Assembly (NCBI GenBank): GCA_002338445.1
Contig: DDII01000016.1
Coordinates: 1-15,455 of the forward strand
Length of the DNA stretch: 15,455 nt
Origin: Cellvibrionales bacterium UBA1854
Lineage (GTDB): Bacteria; Pseudomonadota; Gammaproteobacteria; Pseudomonadales; Porticoccaceae
Reading direction: 5' to 3'
Below are positions 1 through 7,526 of this stretch, in pieces. Numbering within the stretch: position 1 is the first letter of the stretch; each line of letters begins with the position of its first letter. A program made the translations under genes and the position numbers. Below the pieces are notes generated by a model. That model searched no databases and was not told the DNA's origin. It was given only the letters and a program-made list of their open reading frames with translations.

Positions 1-218
1 CAGTCTTTTTTCTACAAATGAGAAGTTTCTAATTTACCACTCTGTGCTGCAATTTTTGCATTGCAAGAACATTCTGCCAGCGCTTGATGTTTGTCCTTAA
101 CATTTAAGACTGAAGCTAACCAAGCAATGGCCAATACTTTGTATCTGAATGTTTTATTAAATTTCGGATCAAAAACTTTAACGTTGAATTAATAATTTTG
201 TAATCGTGTTTGTAACAA

Positions 219-233
219 CATAACGCAGTTATG
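219..233. promoter_or_regulatory. Candidate operator palindrome upstream of the zrgA-like gene
   Basis: CATAAC-GCA-GTTATG is a perfect inverted repeat with 6-bp arms and a 3-nt centre. It ends 27 bp before the preferred GTG start at 261, where a repressor such as Zur could act on the zinc-uptake operon. The half-sites are everted relative to the classical GTTAT...ATAAC Zur box, so assignment to Zur is only a guess. The rest of 1-260 holds nothing else I could support. Confidence 0.35.
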
Positions 234-260
234 GTTATCCAGAAAAAGAAAGAGGGTCCC

Positions 261-752
261 GTGAAACAACTGATATTAGTTTTTAGTTTGCTTGTGCTCT
301 CGGTCGCCGCACACGCAGCGAAGGAGGACCATATCCATGGTCAAGCCCTTCTCAAAATGAGCATTGAGGGCGATACTGTAAATTACTTAATGGAACTTCC
401 CGGCAATGAAATTGTTGGGTTTGAAAAAGAGCCTGAAACGACGGCAGAAATAGTGGCGGTTAGAGGGGCATCTGATCTCCTCACTTACAATGAGGAGCTT
501 ATCATTTTCAATTACGACGCAGGATGCAATGTCATCTCCCAAAAAGTATCGCTGCATATCGATGACGAGCATTTGGATTTCGACGTAGAAGGTGAAATGA
601 AGTGTGGGTCGCCCAGTTCGTTTGAAGCATTGGAAATAGGGTTATTCAAACTTTTCCCATTACTCACGCAAGTAAATGTCGAAATGATCACGGCAAATGG
701 AATGTCAGAATATGCTGTTACCAAAGCAAGTCCCTTTCTTGACCTCAAATAG
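261..752 (+). CDS. zrgA: ZrgA-type (DUF2796) periplasmic zinc-uptake protein
   Basis: Predicted periplasmic component of a ZrgABC-type zinc importer. I chose the GTG at 261 because a purine-rich AAAGAGGG lies just before it and because it puts a clean signal peptide at the N-terminus (KQLILVFSLLVLSVAAHA, cleavage near residue 19-20). The ATG at 231 would overlap a palindrome and add a charged leader. DUF2796 hallmarks are visible: DHIHGQALL after the signal peptide, LPGNEIVGFEKEP, a Cys pair (C89, C115), and a C-terminal FEALEIGLFKLFPLLTQVNV block. Family members usually carry a long His-rich linker between the two Cys; here only LHIDDEHLDFD remains, so this is a compact, His-poor version. 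The gene is followed after 12 bp by the ATPase gene, which implies one operon. The family call is fairly sure; zinc specificity is inferred from the family. Confidence 0.8.
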   Translation: MKQLILVFSLLVLSVAAHAAKEDHIHGQALLKMSIEGDTVNYLMELPGNEIVGFEKEPETTAEIVAVRGASDLLTYNEELIIFNYDAGCNVISQKVSLHIDDEHLDFDVEGEMKCGSPSSFEALEIGLFKLFPLLTQVNVEMITANGMSEYAVTKASPFLDLK

Positions 753-764
753 TTTCAGCTCAAG

Positions 765-1430
765 ATGAAATGCTATGCAAAAGACCTTGTTGTTCGGAAC
801 GCTGACGATGAAGTCATCGTCAGCGTTGACGAACTGGCGGTAGACACTGGGGGGACAACTAGTATTTCCGGCCCATCAGGTTCTGGAAAAACCACTTTAC
901 TGTATTGTTTATCTGGACTGATAAAACCGGATGAAGGCGTTGTTAATTGGGAAGAGCATAATGTCACAACTATGGCTGGCAACAAATTAAATAAATTTCG
1001 TAGGGAAAACATAGGGTTCATATTTCAAAGCCCCTTTTTGTTTGACGAATTAGATCCCCTTAGCAACGTCACCATACACAGCGCGTTCAACACAAATTTA
1101 TCGAAAGAGGCAGTTAACGAAAAAGCAAAAGAGCTTCTCGATCTTTTCAAAGTACCTTTAAAGGGTAGAAAAACAGCTAGCGTGCTCTCTGGTGGAGAAA
1201 AGCAGCGGTTATCGATGGCGAGGGGTTTGGTCAATAATCCAAAAATTATTCTAGCTGATGAACCAACGGCTAGCTTGGATAAAAAAAATTCAAAGATTTT
1301 GATGGACTGTCTGCTCTCCTACCATAAAGATTATTCTCCTACGCTGGTCGTAGTGAGTCATGACAGCAGTGTCCTTTCAAGGTTTACCAACAATTTGAGT
1401 TTAAACCAAAGGCGTGAAGCTGATGCATGA
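765..1430 (+). CDS. ABC transporter ATPase, LolD/MacB-like (ZrgB-type)
   Basis: Cytoplasmic nucleotide-binding subunit of 221 residues, the normal length for the LolD/MacB group. All ABC motifs are intact: Walker A GPSGSGKT (36-43), Q-loop Q88 in FIFQSPFLF, signature LSGGEKQR (141-148), Walker B IILADE (161-166), D-loop SLD (170-172) and H-loop H199 in VVVSHD. It starts 12 bp after the zrgA-like stop, and its stop lies inside the start of the permease gene, so the two are probably translationally coupled. The context (DUF2796 protein before, FtsX-like permease after) points to a Zrg-type zinc transporter rather than lipoprotein export. An unusual perfect hairpin lies at codons 12-21 and is listed separately. 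Family certain; substrate inferred. Confidence 0.9.
   Translation: MKCYAKDLVVRNADDEVIVSVDELAVDTGGTTSISGPSGSGKTTLLYCLSGLIKPDEGVVNWEEHNVTTMAGNKLNKFRRENIGFIFQSPFLFDELDPLSNVTIHSAFNTNLSKEAVNEKAKELLDLFKVPLKGRKTASVLSGGEKQRLSMARGLVNNPKIILADEPTASLDKKNSKILMDCLLSYHKDYSPTLVVVSHDSSVLSRFTNNLSLNQRREADA
798..827. repeat. Perfect 14-bp inverted repeat (hairpin) inside the ATPase gene
   Basis: AACGCTGACGATGA (798-811), a 2-nt centre AG, then the exact reverse complement TCATCGTCAGCGTT (814-827). It begins 33 nt after the ATPase start codon and encodes part of RNADDEVIVSVDE. No T-run follows, so it is not an intrinsic terminator. It could be an mRNA-stability or processing element that sets the ratio of zrgA to downstream subunits, or a protein-binding site. 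The structure is certain; its function is unknown. Confidence 0.85.
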
Positions 1431-2760
1431 AATTTGGCGAGAATTAAGTGCTAATCAGCAAGATTTGTTGATCTTTTTGTCACTGGTTTTGCCAGTGGTT
1501 GTAGTTGCCTTTGCAGTAAGTTTCCGATTTGCGCCTTATGCGGTAGTTCGGTCAATTTTTATTAAAAACTTCACAGTCAACATTGTTTTTGTGGCAGTGA
1601 TTGCAACATCAATCGCGATTTCCGTTGCGCTAATCATTCAAGAGCGTGCCGTGCGAGAAGTAACAGCTAACGCTGTAAATAAATTTGATCTTATCGTTGC
1701 GCCTTCTGGTAGTGAAATCACGCAAATGCTTAAGGTAGTTTTCCTTCAACCGTTAAAAACAAATCTACTGGATGGCAATACCCTAAATGAAATTAAAGAC
1801 CATCCTAATGTGACCATGGCTGCGCCCCTTGCTTTTGGAGACAATTGGAATGGTTATCCAATAATTGGAACTACGAATGAATTCTTAAACCATCTTTACG
1901 GCACAAAGGATATAATATATTTCAACGGCTTATGGGACGGCATAGCTGGCGTTGGTGTGGGCCTTGAGGCGGGCCGGAGCATTATGCCAAGTCATGGGTT
2001 AGCAGGGGTGCAACAGCGAGACAACGACCTAATGGCCGAGCATGCGGATGATATCAACATAACGCAGGTTGCGCCTGTTACCGGAACTCCATGGGATGGA
2101 GCTATTCTTGTTACTATCGAATCTGTTTGGGTTGTTCATGGCTTGCCAGATGGTCATGTAGGTAATGATATAGACAAGCCAAATGACATGCAACTGGGCC
2201 ATCCTTTCGATCCCGTTTCGTTTCCTGGTACGTCTGCAGTCATTGTTAAGACAAAGAAACTCTACGACCTCTACAACGTAAGGGAAGATTTTAATAGCGA
2301 TGGATTGATGGCGTTTTTCCCAGGAAATATTTTATCTAGGCTCCATGCTGTATTGGGTGATGTGCGGGCGCTTTTCAGTGTTTTATCAACAATTACTCAA
2401 TTTCTTGTCAGCCTCAGCATTATTCTTGGTATATCAGTCTTCGCCAAATTACTTCGTCATCGGTTCGCTTTGCTGCAGGCTTTAGGAGCCCCGCGAAGGT
2501 TTGTTCTTGCAGTCATGTGGTGGTATGGCGCAACCATAATCATATCCGGCACAATTTTAGGCACGCTAGTCGGGTTTATTTCGACGGGGATCGTTTCAGG
2601 CTACGTTTCAGAGTTGGTCGGCCTAAGAGTGCAGGGTGTTATTCTTTGGGAAGAATTGCACCTTATTGGAGGTTTTTTAGGCATAACTTCTTTGGCTATT
2701 CTCGTCCCAGCGATTATGGAAAGCCAGCGACCCATTGTAGCTGGGTTACGGGAAAACTGA
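1423..2760 (+). CDS. ABC transporter permease, FtsX/MacB-like (ZrgC-type)
   Basis: Inner-membrane subunit of about 445 residues, partner of the preceding ATPase. ATG 1423 is preferred over GTG 1414 because AAAGG at 1408-1412 is better spaced to it; either start overlaps the end of the ATPase gene. Layout: a hydrophobic segment at about 14-36, a second at about 51-73, then a periplasmic MacB_PCD-like domain containing FDLIVAPSGSEITQMLKVVF, PLAFGDNWNGYPIIGTT and VAPVTGTPWDGAILVTIESVWVVHG. A C-terminal FtsX domain with three helices follows, including the coupling segment LLRHRFALLQALGAPRRFV. The domain around GLPDGHVGND has scattered His and Asp that could touch metal. Oddity: the first hydrophobic segment seems additional to the four-helix FtsX/MacB plan. 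It ends 18 bp before a convergent oxygenase gene, with no clear terminator between. Confidence 0.85.
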   Translation: MHEIWRELSANQQDLLIFLSLVLPVVVVAFAVSFRFAPYAVVRSIFIKNFTVNIVFVAVIATSIAISVALIIQERAVREVTANAVNKFDLIVAPSGSEITQMLKVVFLQPLKTNLLDGNTLNEIKDHPNVTMAAPLAFGDNWNGYPIIGTTNEFLNHLYGTKDIIYFNGLWDGIAGVGVGLEAGRSIMPSHGLAGVQQRDNDLMAEHADDINITQVAPVTGTPWDGAILVTIESVWVVHGLPDGHVGNDIDKPNDMQLGHPFDPVSFPGTSAVIVKTKKLYDLYNVREDFNSDGLMAFFPGNILSRLHAVLGDVRALFSVLSTITQFLVSLSIILGISVFAKLLRHRFALLQALGAPRRFVLAVMWWYGATIIISGTILGTLVGFISTGIVSGYVSELVGLRVQGVILWEELHLIGGFLGITSLAILVPAIMESQRPIVAGLREN

Positions 2761-2778
2761 GAGACAATGAGCTTTGGG

Positions 2779-3399
2779 CTATTTAAGGCCAGCCACGTTA
2801 AATGCAATTGATATTCTTGGTTGATTGTCAAAGTTGGGGTGTACTTGATGCTGGAGCCAACTTGGAAAAATCAACAGCTGTCCTGCAACTGGATTGATGA
2901 GATATTTTTTATCGACTGCGTTTTCACCGAAGTAAGCAACACTTTGAGCGGGTCGTGGATCTATGAATTCAAAACGTCCACTCAAAGGGTGTTCCAAAGA
3001 AGCTTCGGGGTTGGAAGTGACATAATAGACCCCTGACCAACGAGAGTTGGGGTGGCTATGTATTGAGTTATAGGCTCCAAACCTATTAACGTTTGCCCAG
3101 CTTTCGATCGTGGTACGTGCATAGGAGTATTTCTTATTGTAGAAATGAGCGTCAATGGCAGCCAGCTTTTCAAAGACTTTTTTCCTTAAGCTGATGAGAG
3201 CAGGGATGTTTTGGAAAAGAATATTTCCACTTGAATGAAAGCCGCCAATGTTGCTCCTTGTTACGCTATTTTTTTTCTTATTCTCGAGCTCAAAAATGTA
3301 GCGACAAATCTGTTGATTCCCTTCATCCATACCTTCGAGGAAATTGTTAGAAATCACTGTTGGGAAAATAGTTAACAAACTTTTTTTAACGTTTTCCAT
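2779..3399 (-). CDS. Putative 2OG-Fe(II) oxygenase (TIGR02466/PF13759-like)
   Basis: Small cytoplasmic dioxygenase-like protein, 206 residues from the ATG at 3399. A TTG at 3411 in the same frame is possible, but it abuts the upstream stop codon. Family marks: H114-S-H116-PNSRWSGVYYV, then GRFEFIDPR with D147, then GQLLIFPSWLQHQVHP with H184, and finally R195 in PRISIAFN, the likely 2-oxoglutarate-binding arginine. Iron ligands are probably from H114/H116/D147 and H184. It is last in a - strand operon behind the HupE-like and PpiC-like genes, with a 12-bp gap. Its substrate (protein, small molecule or lipid) cannot be told from sequence. A second member of the same group lies at 7527-8144. 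Confidence 0.75.
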   Translation of the reverse strand: MENVKKSLLTIFPTVISNNFLEGMDEGNQQICRYIFELENKKKNSVTRSNIGGFHSSGNILFQNIPALISLRKKVFEKLAAIDAHFYNKKYSYARTTIESWANVNRFGAYNSIHSHPNSRWSGVYYVTSNPEASLEHPLSGRFEFIDPRPAQSVAYFGENAVDKKYLINPVAGQLLIFPSWLQHQVHPNFDNQPRISIAFNVAGLK

Positions 3400-3411
3400 A
3401 ATACTTACCAA

Positions 3412-4374
3412 TCAAGTCACAATTGCAACTGTTCGTTCAATCGCCCAAAACAAACCTAATATGCCGATTAAGTAAGCCACCGCATTTTGCGATGATGCAT
3501 ATAAATTGAGAGATAAAAACCTTCTCATGCCAAATAAACATGCAAAAACCAAACAAACAAAAATAATCTGACCAATCTCCACACCGATATTGAAAGAAAA
3601 TAGAGACGTTAGCGCGCTATCTTTAGGCAAACCTAAATCTGTCAAAACAGAAGCAAATCCAAATCCATGCAAGAGGCCAAACATAAATCCAATAATCATC
3701 GGCTTGTCATTAGACCATGGAAGGTATCCCCGTGACTGAAGAAGCTTTTCAGCTGCAACCGTGGAGATGCTGAGAGCAATCAACGCTTCTACAATTGCGA
3801 TTGGCAATGTCACATGACCAACCGCTGAAATGCCGAGCGTGATTGAATGCGCTATTGTGAAGGCACTTATGGTTTTAACTGCAGTGGACAACCTTGTAAA
3901 AAGTAAACTCAATCCAAGGACAAATGCTAAGTGATCCAATCCAATAAGGATATGTTCTATCCCTAGAACAGTATAAACGCGAATGGTATGAAGTCTCGCT
4001 TCAAAACTATCTTCTGAAATAAAGACATTTTTTTTATCGTTTGAAAGAGTAAAGACGCTGAGGCTTTGATCTTTACGCTGCAGTCTTATCACGGCACCTG
4101 AGAAGTTCTCTCCAATTTGTTCTATTGAGAGATTTCCAACAAGACCAGGTGGTTCACATTTTATGAAGTTGCGATCGGCAACACATTGTTCTGGCAAGAG
4201 AAATTTAGGTTCCCAGTCTTCGGTCGGTGAAACGAAGTTGTTGCGCACGAAAAAAATGTTATCGTTGCGCTCGATTATGTCGATCGTGGCGATTGGTGTT
4301 TCATGTCCATATGACGCTGTGCAAAAAACCATCAGCGCAAAACATATGAGTATTTTTGATGTGTGGCGTATCAC
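3412..4374 (-). CDS. HupE/UreJ-family metal permease with periplasmic N-terminal domain
   Basis: Inner-membrane protein of 320 residues with a GTG start 7 nt after the PpiC-like gene's stop. It has a signal peptide (cleavage near SYG-HE, residue 23), a periplasmic domain to about residue 130, then a HupE/UreJ_2 membrane domain. Metal-pathway motifs: HILIGLDH (H141-x5-D147-H148), FTIAHSITLG (H176), EALIALSI, GFMFGLLHGFGFA (H236) and FNIGVEIGQ, which together define the family. Characterised HupE/UreJ proteins move nickel or cobalt, but this two-domain form is usually uncharacterised. With zinc-uptake genes on both sides, zinc is a reasonable alternative cargo. It sits between the PpiC-like and oxygenase genes in one operon. 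Family sure; metal unknown. Confidence 0.85.
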   Translation of the reverse strand: MIRHTSKILICFALMVFCTASYGHETPIATIDIIERNDNIFFVRNNFVSPTEDWEPKFLLPEQCVADRNFIKCEPPGLVGNLSIEQIGENFSGAVIRLQRKDQSLSVFTLSNDKKNVFISEDSFEARLHTIRVYTVLGIEHILIGLDHLAFVLGLSLLFTRLSTAVKTISAFTIAHSITLGISAVGHVTLPIAIVEALIALSISTVAAEKLLQSRGYLPWSNDKPMIIGFMFGLLHGFGFASVLTDLGLPKDSALTSLFSFNIGVEIGQIIFVCLVFACLFGMRRFLSLNLYASSQNAVAYLIGILGLFWAIERTVAIVT

Positions 4375-4381
4375 TTTGCAA

Positions 4382-5197
4382 TCAATCCCTTTGTGTGGGG
4401 ATTAGTTGCTCAGGGAAACTAATTTCATATTTCGCTGCGATATCAGAAAGCCTAACGTTGAGTTGCTCCCTCATCAGTTGATCCTGATAAATTTGCGACG
4501 CTCTCACTCTCACGTCTTCAAAGTTAGACTTCTGTGACGCGACGATTTTGGTTATCCGAACAGCATGTAAACTTTCGGCATTTTTGATAAGGACCCACCC
4601 ACCTTCGTCGTGATTTTCCAAGGTGTTAATTGCATCTTTGCCAAAAAGTTGGTTGATGTTGGCAGGCGATCTTCCATAGAATTTGCGAGTTTTAAGATCT
4701 ACGGCTTTGTATTCGTTTGAAACTATGCTTTCGAATTGAGCTTGATAGGTTGACTTATTGAGAGCGATTTCTTCGATATCAAAAAGTGGCGGGACATCGA
4801 AAAGTGAGCTGTTTTCGTTAAACCAGTTTTGTAAATCTTCTTCATCCCAACCACCGGTGGATATTTCGCCAAGTAAAACGTCTTTAAACTTCCGGACAAG
4901 CCGCTCCCGAATCATATCATCGCCAATGTCTAACCCCATAGCTTTGGCCTCTCTGAATAGGATCTCTTCTTGCATCCAATCATCGAGATATGCACGGAAA
5001 GTGACCTCGTCAGGTGCAAGTCCATATTCAGATTTGTATCGCGAATAAAGATCATTCGTAACCTTATCTGATATGTTTACATTGTATTCATCACCCGAAA
5101 GTTTGCCTGACATGTAAATGGCGGTGTAGAGAACGGCGGCGATGATGAAAAACTGAAAAATTGGCTGTGCTATGGCAGATCTAAAAAGATTTTGCAT
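4382..5197 (-). CDS. Membrane-anchored PpiC/parvulin-like peptidyl-prolyl isomerase
   Basis: Protein of 271 residues with one N-terminal membrane anchor (about 13-31) and a periplasmic body. The region after the anchor resembles the SurA/PpiC N-terminal chaperone helix bundle (FRAYLDDWMQEEILFREAKAMGLDIGDDMIRERLVRKF). It is followed by WFNENSSLFDVPPLFDIEEIAL and a parvulin-like C-terminal half (GWVLIKNAESLHAVRITKI). The parvulin catalytic signature is weak, so it may be a chaperone rather than an active isomerase. GGGA lies 5 nt before the ATG. It is first in the leftward operon, divergent from the PHP hydrolase gene. A plausible job is helping fold or metallate the secreted hydrolase or the HupE-like protein; that is inference. 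Confidence 0.7.
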   Translation of the reverse strand: MQNLFRSAIAQPIFQFFIIAAVLYTAIYMSGKLSGDEYNVNISDKVTNDLYSRYKSEYGLAPDEVTFRAYLDDWMQEEILFREAKAMGLDIGDDMIRERLVRKFKDVLLGEISTGGWDEEDLQNWFNENSSLFDVPPLFDIEEIALNKSTYQAQFESIVSNEYKAVDLKTRKFYGRSPANINQLFGKDAINTLENHDEGGWVLIKNAESLHAVRITKIVASQKSNFEDVRVRASQIYQDQLMREQLNVRLSDIAAKYEISFPEQLIPTQRD

Positions 5198-5252
5198 AAG
5201 GATCCCAATTCTCTTCCTTCGAAAAAATGACTTTGAATGAACTCTCCAATCT

Positions 5253-5268
5253 TTTCATTTTAATGAAA
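5253..5268. promoter_or_regulatory. Candidate operator palindrome in the divergent intergenic region
   Basis: TTTCATT-TT-AATGAAA has perfect 7-bp arms and lies 56 bp upstream of the PpiC-like start, in the 229-bp AT-rich gap that must hold promoters for both divergent arms. The same two heptamers recur further apart at 9104-9110 and 9128-9134, upstream of the znuA-like gene. AT richness lowers its significance. Confidence 0.3.
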
Positions 5269-5426
5269 TCCAAAGCAAAAAGTTAGCTTTCTAGCCCCTT
5301 TAATATCGTTGCAACAAATTGTTCAAAATAGTTTCAAAATTTTTTAAATCAGTAAAAAATCTTTAAACTGCGTGTAACGTTTCAGAATGAACCTAACCCC
5401 TCGTTAAAAACACAGAGGTGGATCAA

Positions 5427-7463
5427 ATGTATTCAAAAAAAAGCAAGGCTGTGGCGTCTGTCGTCGCTGCATCTACAGCATTAGCGGTAGGTGCATCATC
5501 AGCAGCGTTATCAGATGGGCATTCGTCGGGAACAAGTGCAAAACCGCAAGGGGAATACCGTAGTGGTGATTTCCACAATCACACAGTTTGTTCAGATGGG
5601 ACCACATCTGTGCGAACACTGACTAGACAATCGCTCGACCGTCAGGATTGGTTCATCTCAGTGGGGCACTCAGGGTCCGGCATACGTGACTGTTACATAG
5701 ATGATTTCCTATATCACTCAAGGAAAGGTGGCGGAGGTACCGCAGGGCTATGGTCAAATACACGCGATCCATCAGATTTCAAGGGCGATGAAAAGTTCAC
5801 AGAGTTCACGATAAAAAACCACGACGGGACAGAAGTTGTCCAAAAAGTTCGTGACATGTGGCGTTGGCAGATGGCGCAAGACTATATGTTGCCGCAGATC
5901 GTAGATGTGCGTGAACAGCCTGGTAATGAAGATAAAGTGGCATTTCTCGGCTTAGAACAAAGCGTTCCTGGTCATGAACATGTTTCGACGTCGATTATTA
6001 CTGGGCAATATGATGCTGAACCGAACGCTGACCTGTTGGCCCATTATGAATACTGTTTTGGTCGCGGTGATGCCGATATGAGCCAAGGCGGCGGGCAAGG
6101 TTGGACTTGTGAAATTTCATCTGAGCATAATGAAATGATTATTGGCATGATGGAGGGTCGTACAGATAATCAAGGTGTCGTAGATTATAATTCCAGTCTA
6201 ATTGATGGAAAAAATCCAATCGATGATGGTGAGCACGTTCGCGGTCTTGCTGGCGTGGCTTGGATGAAGGAAAAGGCGCCAATGGAGAGCTTTTTTGTAG
6301 AGGCTCATATTGAACGTCAAGGTGCCTACGCGCCCGACTCGGCAAAAGGGTTTAATGTCGAACAAATCAGAGATTACAACGAGGTCGCCCCAGACATTGC
6401 GTTTGGCTTTGAATCTCAGCCTGGTCACCAAGCTGTTAGGACCAGAGGATCTTATGCAGGCCGGAGGCCGACTGCAGGTTTCTGGACATATGGAGGCACT
6501 GGCGCATATTCTGCAGCAGAAGTTACGAAGCCGGGCCTCGATTTCGACGGAAATCCCATAAACCCAGAAACACAATGTTTCGAGGGCGAGAAATGTACTG
6601 ACATAAGCCGCGTTGTATTAGCCCGCCCAGGAGTAAGAACCTTGTGGGACGCACTGCTTAGTGAAGGTCGGAGGTTCTGGTTCTTTGGATCATCGGATTG
6701 GCATAGCCGCGGCACCTTTGGGCCTTTAGACTATGAGTCGACTGTCGATTTTTGGCCCGGTGAATATCAACACAACTGGACTTACGTGGTTGACAATAAC
6801 TTAGACAACCCTGCCCAGGACATTGTGGACGCCCTGCGAAGCGGTAACACATATGTAACCCAAGGAGACATAGTTACCGATTTGGAATTCAAGGCTTGTT
6901 CAAACGGGGTTTGTGCACCAATGGGTGGTGAACTAATGGTCTCCAAAGGTGACAGGGTTGATGTGTTCCTCACGGTCACAGATCCTGACCAACCTAATAA
7001 CAGCCCGTATCATTTCAACAACCCATCCTTGTTGCAAATTGGACAGGCGGTCCCGCTTAGCAATCCAAAACTAGTCCACGTCGACATGATAACTGGGGTG
7101 GTTGGTCAAAAGTTCGCGCCTCAAGATGAGGGTTACTTTGATCCAATGGCGCCTGAGACAACCAAAGTTGCAAAGCAATGGGCTGGTGATGAACTTGGCG
7201 AGGGTGAGCAAAAGAAGCTCGTTTATAGCTTTGTAGCAGAAACGGACTCTTATGTCCGCTCACGCGGCTCAAATATCCCTGCCGGTACTCCAAATGAGCG
7301 TGATATGAATGGTAATCCGCTACCTGATAATCTGAGTGACAACATAGCTTGTACAGATCCGGCATGCCCACCACATATCAATGGGTATCTGGATGCCGAC
7401 GTAGAAGCTTGGGCTGACGTGTTCTTCTACACTAACCCTATCTTCATCACTTTGAAGTCGTAG
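5427..7463 (+). CDS. Secreted PHP-type (DUF3604-like) metal-dependent hydrolase
   Basis: Large periplasmic or secreted protein of 678 residues. ATG 5427 is chosen because GAGGTG lies 6 nt upstream; the GTG at 5418 is part of that ribosome site. The signal peptide is MYSKKSKAVASVVAASTALA onward, cleaved around residue 27-30. Metal-ligand motifs of the PHP fold appear in order: GDFHNHTVCSDG (H50, H52, D57), SVGHSGS (H81), FLGLEQSVPGHEH (E177, H183, H185), VEAHIERQG (H294), GFESQPGH and SSDWHS (D424, H426). This predicts a multi-metal (Zn, Mn or Fe) phosphoesterase-like site. A beta-rich C-terminal part follows, with Cys in pairs. It appears less AT-rich than its neighbours. A strong terminator follows directly. 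Substrate unknown; phosphoester hydrolysis is the family expectation. Confidence 0.75.
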   Translation: MYSKKSKAVASVVAASTALAVGASSAALSDGHSSGTSAKPQGEYRSGDFHNHTVCSDGTTSVRTLTRQSLDRQDWFISVGHSGSGIRDCYIDDFLYHSRKGGGGTAGLWSNTRDPSDFKGDEKFTEFTIKNHDGTEVVQKVRDMWRWQMAQDYMLPQIVDVREQPGNEDKVAFLGLEQSVPGHEHVSTSIITGQYDAEPNADLLAHYEYCFGRGDADMSQGGGQGWTCEISSEHNEMIIGMMEGRTDNQGVVDYNSSLIDGKNPIDDGEHVRGLAGVAWMKEKAPMESFFVEAHIERQGAYAPDSAKGFNVEQIRDYNEVAPDIAFGFESQPGHQAVRTRGSYAGRRPTAGFWTYGGTGAYSAAEVTKPGLDFDGNPINPETQCFEGEKCTDISRVVLARPGVRTLWDALLSEGRRFWFFGSSDWHSRGTFGPLDYESTVDFWPGEYQHNWTYVVDNNLDNPAQDIVDALRSGNTYVTQGDIVTDLEFKACSNGVCAPMGGELMVSKGDRVDVFLTVTDPDQPNNSPYHFNNPSLLQIGQAVPLSNPKLVHVDMITGVVGQKFAPQDEGYFDPMAPETTKVAKQWAGDELGEGEQKKLVYSFVAETDSYVRSRGSNIPAGTPNERDMNGNPLPDNLSDNIACTDPACPPHINGYLDADVEAWADVFFYTNPIFITLKS

Positions 7464-7483
7464 CAAAATCTGACAGAAAATAG

Positions 7484-7515
7484 AAAGCCCAGCTAAAGTT
7501 AGCTGGGCTTTTTTT
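7484..7515 (+). terminator. Rho-independent terminator after the PHP hydrolase gene
   Basis: AAAGCCCAGCTAA (7484-7496) pairs perfectly with TTAGCTGGGCTTT (7499-7511), followed by a T-run to 7515. It lies 20 bp after the hydrolase stop. The Shine-Dalgarno CGGAG of the next gene begins at 7516, immediately after the T-run, so that gene must rely on read-through or on a promoter located before the hairpin. Confidence 0.9.
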
Positions 7516-7526
7516 CGGAGAAAAAA

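Noticed and set aside
48..65. TGCAAT-N6-ATTGCA inverted repeat
   Set aside because: Short, AT-rich, no T-run and no clear gene to act on.
13..195. A - strand open frame of about 55 codons ending in AKIAAQSGKLETSHL
   Set aside because: No ATG, no ribosome site and no recognisable family; only a TTG start is available. It could be a gene remnant but is not supportable.
6139..7374. Several long antisense open frames over the PHP hydrolase gene
   Set aside because: They overlap a clear signal-peptide hydrolase with ordered metal motifs; the antisense proteins are low-complexity-like with no motifs or ribosome sites.
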